A DNA stretch of 64,000 nucleotides from Sipunculus nudus (Eukaryota > Annelida > Sipuncula > Golfingiida > Sipunculidae). The notes beneath the pieces were generated by a model. The model was not told the origin of the DNA. It saw nothing but the letters and a program-made list of their open reading frames with translations, and searched no databases. Shown here piece by piece: positions 62,077 to 64,000 of this stretch; the first letter of the stretch is position 1; every line of letters begins with the position of its first letter. The stretch spans positions 12,498,382 through 12,562,381 of the forward strand of contig CM049317.1 in assembly GCA_026874595.1 (NCBI GenBank), read 5' to 3'. Made by a program: the position numbers and the translations under genes.

Positions 62077-62337
62077 ATGAAATGGTATGAAAAAAAAGAT
62101 TTGGATTTAATTGAACAAACGTTCCAACTACTGAGCTGTAAACAGCTTATCAACATGTCAACCATAGATCATGGAAATGGTATAGATCTCATGTTTACAA
62201 ATTGCTCACATGCTCCAGTTTCACCATTAGAAAACACAAGGTCAGATCACAAAGTATTATTTGCAACAATTTTCTTACTTATCAGTTCAGATCATTCATA
62301 TCAACCAATATCTAGCTTATACTACCTTTTCCGCTAA
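62077..62337 (+). pseudogene. Fragment of a mobile-element endonuclease (EEP family, C-terminal part)
   Basis: The frame contains QLINMSTIDHGNGIDLMFTN and, about 15 residues later, RSDHKVLFA. This resembles the end of apurinic-like endonuclease domains in LINE or Helentron elements, where a (G)xxIDxxxTN strand is followed by the SDH catalytic His. The frame then ends in unrelated residues, and neither the N-terminal half nor a reverse transcriptase is seen. It is a short relic, not a working gene. Confidence 0.45.
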
Positions 62338-63327
62338 GATGTTATCTTTATTAGTTTATATTTAAGATTTTTTTAATCACCATATCAATAAAATCATGTA
62401 GATATGTAATGAGCACATGTTAAATCAGACGTCATCTTGTCCATTCTTATCACAAAGTGTCTGTTGTCAGTTACGCACATGGTTTCCAGCAGTCAACTCG
62501 GATAAAAAATCTCTGACTTTTAAGTTTAAACTTTATTTATTTAATATAGCGCCTACTTTTATAAATATTTTTATTCAGTGGCGCTTTACAGAAGTACTAA
62601 ATTATATTATGACACAAGAGTTAAAATTTAATAAAAATTTAAGTAAAAAAAAGGTACGTTTTCAATTTTCTTTTAAAGTCGTCAATATTTTCGCTTCATT
62701 TAACACCAATAGAAAGTTCAATCCAAAGAGATCGTCCAAATGTTGAAAACGCCCGATCAGCAAACGTTTTGTTAGACTATTCCCAGACTTTCAGCTGGTT
62801 TTCTTGAAAAAAACTATGCCACCAAATTCAGTTTCTTCTCAAAAAAGTCATTCTACTGCAAACCAATTTTTTTTTAAAATGTAACTGAAAAGCAAAGCAA
62901 AATGAAATTAGAAATTTGGAATTGACAATTCAAAATTAATTATTAAAAATATTCAAAGATCCATGCACTCTGTTATCAAGCATATATCATGTGTATAAAT
63001 TTATCCCACAATAACAAAAAATGACTTCAGTGGATCAAAGTAACTGCACTCTGTTTTGCCTTTGTACTTTGTGACCAGTGCATATTCATGTCCTTGTGTA
63101 AAATGTTTTACTTGTACTATATATTAGTTATGTATAACCGTTAAGAAACAGGTGTACTTGCATTAATGGTTGGTGCTACATGTATACATTTTTTATATCA
63201 ATGCTATGCATTATCAACTTACATGTGTTTACAATAATCTAAAGGAAATAAGATTTTACCTACAGACACAAAAAAACTTTAATTAAAAGGAAAATAAAAA
63301 TGTAGAATGAAATTATTGAATGCTGGC
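62338..63327. other. No gene recognised
   Basis: AT-rich sequence. A 109-residue frame at 62417-62746 has low complexity and no recognisable motif. Confidence 0.45.
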
Positions 63328-63519
63328 TCATGACATGAAAAAAAGGCTTCCTACCAGATAATCAACCACAGTCGCCATAGCCAGGGTACACGCTATGTGA
63401 TTATTTTTGCACGTGCATCTGATCGTGCTGCAGTTACTCTGACAGTTGCATAACTGTCTAATAACCTCTTGGAGCGTTTCAAAAGCAGGCGACTCGTCAT
63501 TTGACATCAACCAGACCAA
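63328..63519 (-). pseudogene. Fragment with CXC-like cysteine motif, probably mobile-element derived
   Basis: The minus-strand frame gives LVWLMSNDES, then CNCQSNCSTIRCTCKNN. The C-x-C-x3-C-x4-C-x-C spacing resembles the cysteine motif at the end of uncharacterised, likely transposon-linked proteins common in invertebrates. No longer frame exists on either side; TAG lies in frame just before the LESILK stretch. A related, more decayed copy is at 51296-51716. Confidence 0.35.
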
Positions 63520-64000
63520 TCGTGACTGTTTAAGTATACTTTCTAACTACCCCTACCTGGTGAGAACAATTCCGTTTTAACCCAGCATATCGGTCAAGCC
63601 CTCTTCATGTTTGTTGAAAATCTAATTACTACAATATTATTGCAACAGGTTAGGTGAGTGCTGCACATTACCAAATTAGGGTTACCTGCTCAATATAAAT
63701 GCCAAGTGAGTCGTGCTACAACCCCCACCCCTACCGCACCCCATGCTTCAGACCGTTTCCACATCGACCCCCACATATGAATCTTGGGAACTTTAAATTA
63801 TCAAATAAAGACCAGAATTGGATTCTGCGACCCCAAAAAAACCTGAAAATGTCGTATTACATATTTATACCCTTTTGATTAATTAAATTTGATGGATTCT
63901 AGGCCTTCTGGTGGCCATTTTGGATATTCCTAAATTTTAATACTTTTCCCCAGGAGAATATCTTAGGACCTTTTATATGTTCAAAAGGATACCTTCTGGG
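63520..64000. other. Window end; no gene recognised
   Basis: The stretch contains the continuation of the similarity to 51.5-51.7 kb (to about 63650). The last 110 bases begin like the repeat at 53090 (CTGGTGGCCATTTTGGA). Confidence 0.4.

Noticed and set aside
62417-62746. 109-residue frame as a gene
   Set aside because: Low complexity, Lys/Asn/Phe-rich, no motif, no splice or regulatory context.

Overview
The window is animal nuclear DNA: AT-rich, with intron-split genes bounded by GT-AG sites, microsatellites, minisatellites, tRNA-derived SINEs and many dispersed non-coding repeats. A death-domain plus TIR adaptor (MyD88), a small secreted cysteine-rich peptidase-like family and the repeat style suggest a marine invertebrate, most likely a bivalve mollusc. 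The species cannot be fixed from the sequence alone.

Left part (1-13 kb, + strand): two tandem paralogous genes of five exons each, at 2377-6153 and 6942-12971. Each encodes a 235-residue secreted protein: a signal peptide, a short domain with nine cysteines, then a domain carrying the His-x6-Asp and Trp-x-His zinc-ligand pattern of M15 / Hedgehog-type DD-peptidases. The proteins differ at 8 of 235 positions by my reading. The introns have diverged but still share a SINE, a trinucleotide tract and a degenerate minisatellite, so whole genes were duplicated.

Middle (18-48 kb, - strand): one MyD88 gene. Exon 1 (48374-48056) encodes the death domain, exons 2 and 3 the intermediate region, and exons 4 and 5 the first part of the TIR domain. 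The last part of the TIR domain, including box 3, is present twice as two intact terminal exons with the same splice phase: 6a (25352-24916) and 6b (18392-18124). The predicted proteins are 379 and 323 residues. The two copies align without gaps over 70 residues with 45 identities. They differ most just before box 3, and both keep an extension beyond the TIR fold.

MyD88 intron 1 is about 15.5 kb and mostly a 33-bp minisatellite (34046-37810 and 42208-48014). The array is split by a 4.4-kb foldback element with inverted arms of about 0.6-0.7 kb. The intron between the two terminal exons holds three more minisatellites with periods near 44, 52 and 53 bp.

Right part (48.4-64 kb): no convincing host gene. 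It contains dispersed repeat families, including a 3.4-kb array bounded by a perfect 12-bp inverted repeat, a palindrome GGTGGCGCCACC recurring in different repeats, and decayed mobile-element coding fragments (an endonuclease-like piece and CXC-like cysteine-motif pieces).

The peptidase-like pair and MyD88 lie tail to tail. If the peptidase-like proteins act on bacterial cell walls, the window joins a putative antibacterial effector pair with a central innate immune adaptor. That functional link is inference.
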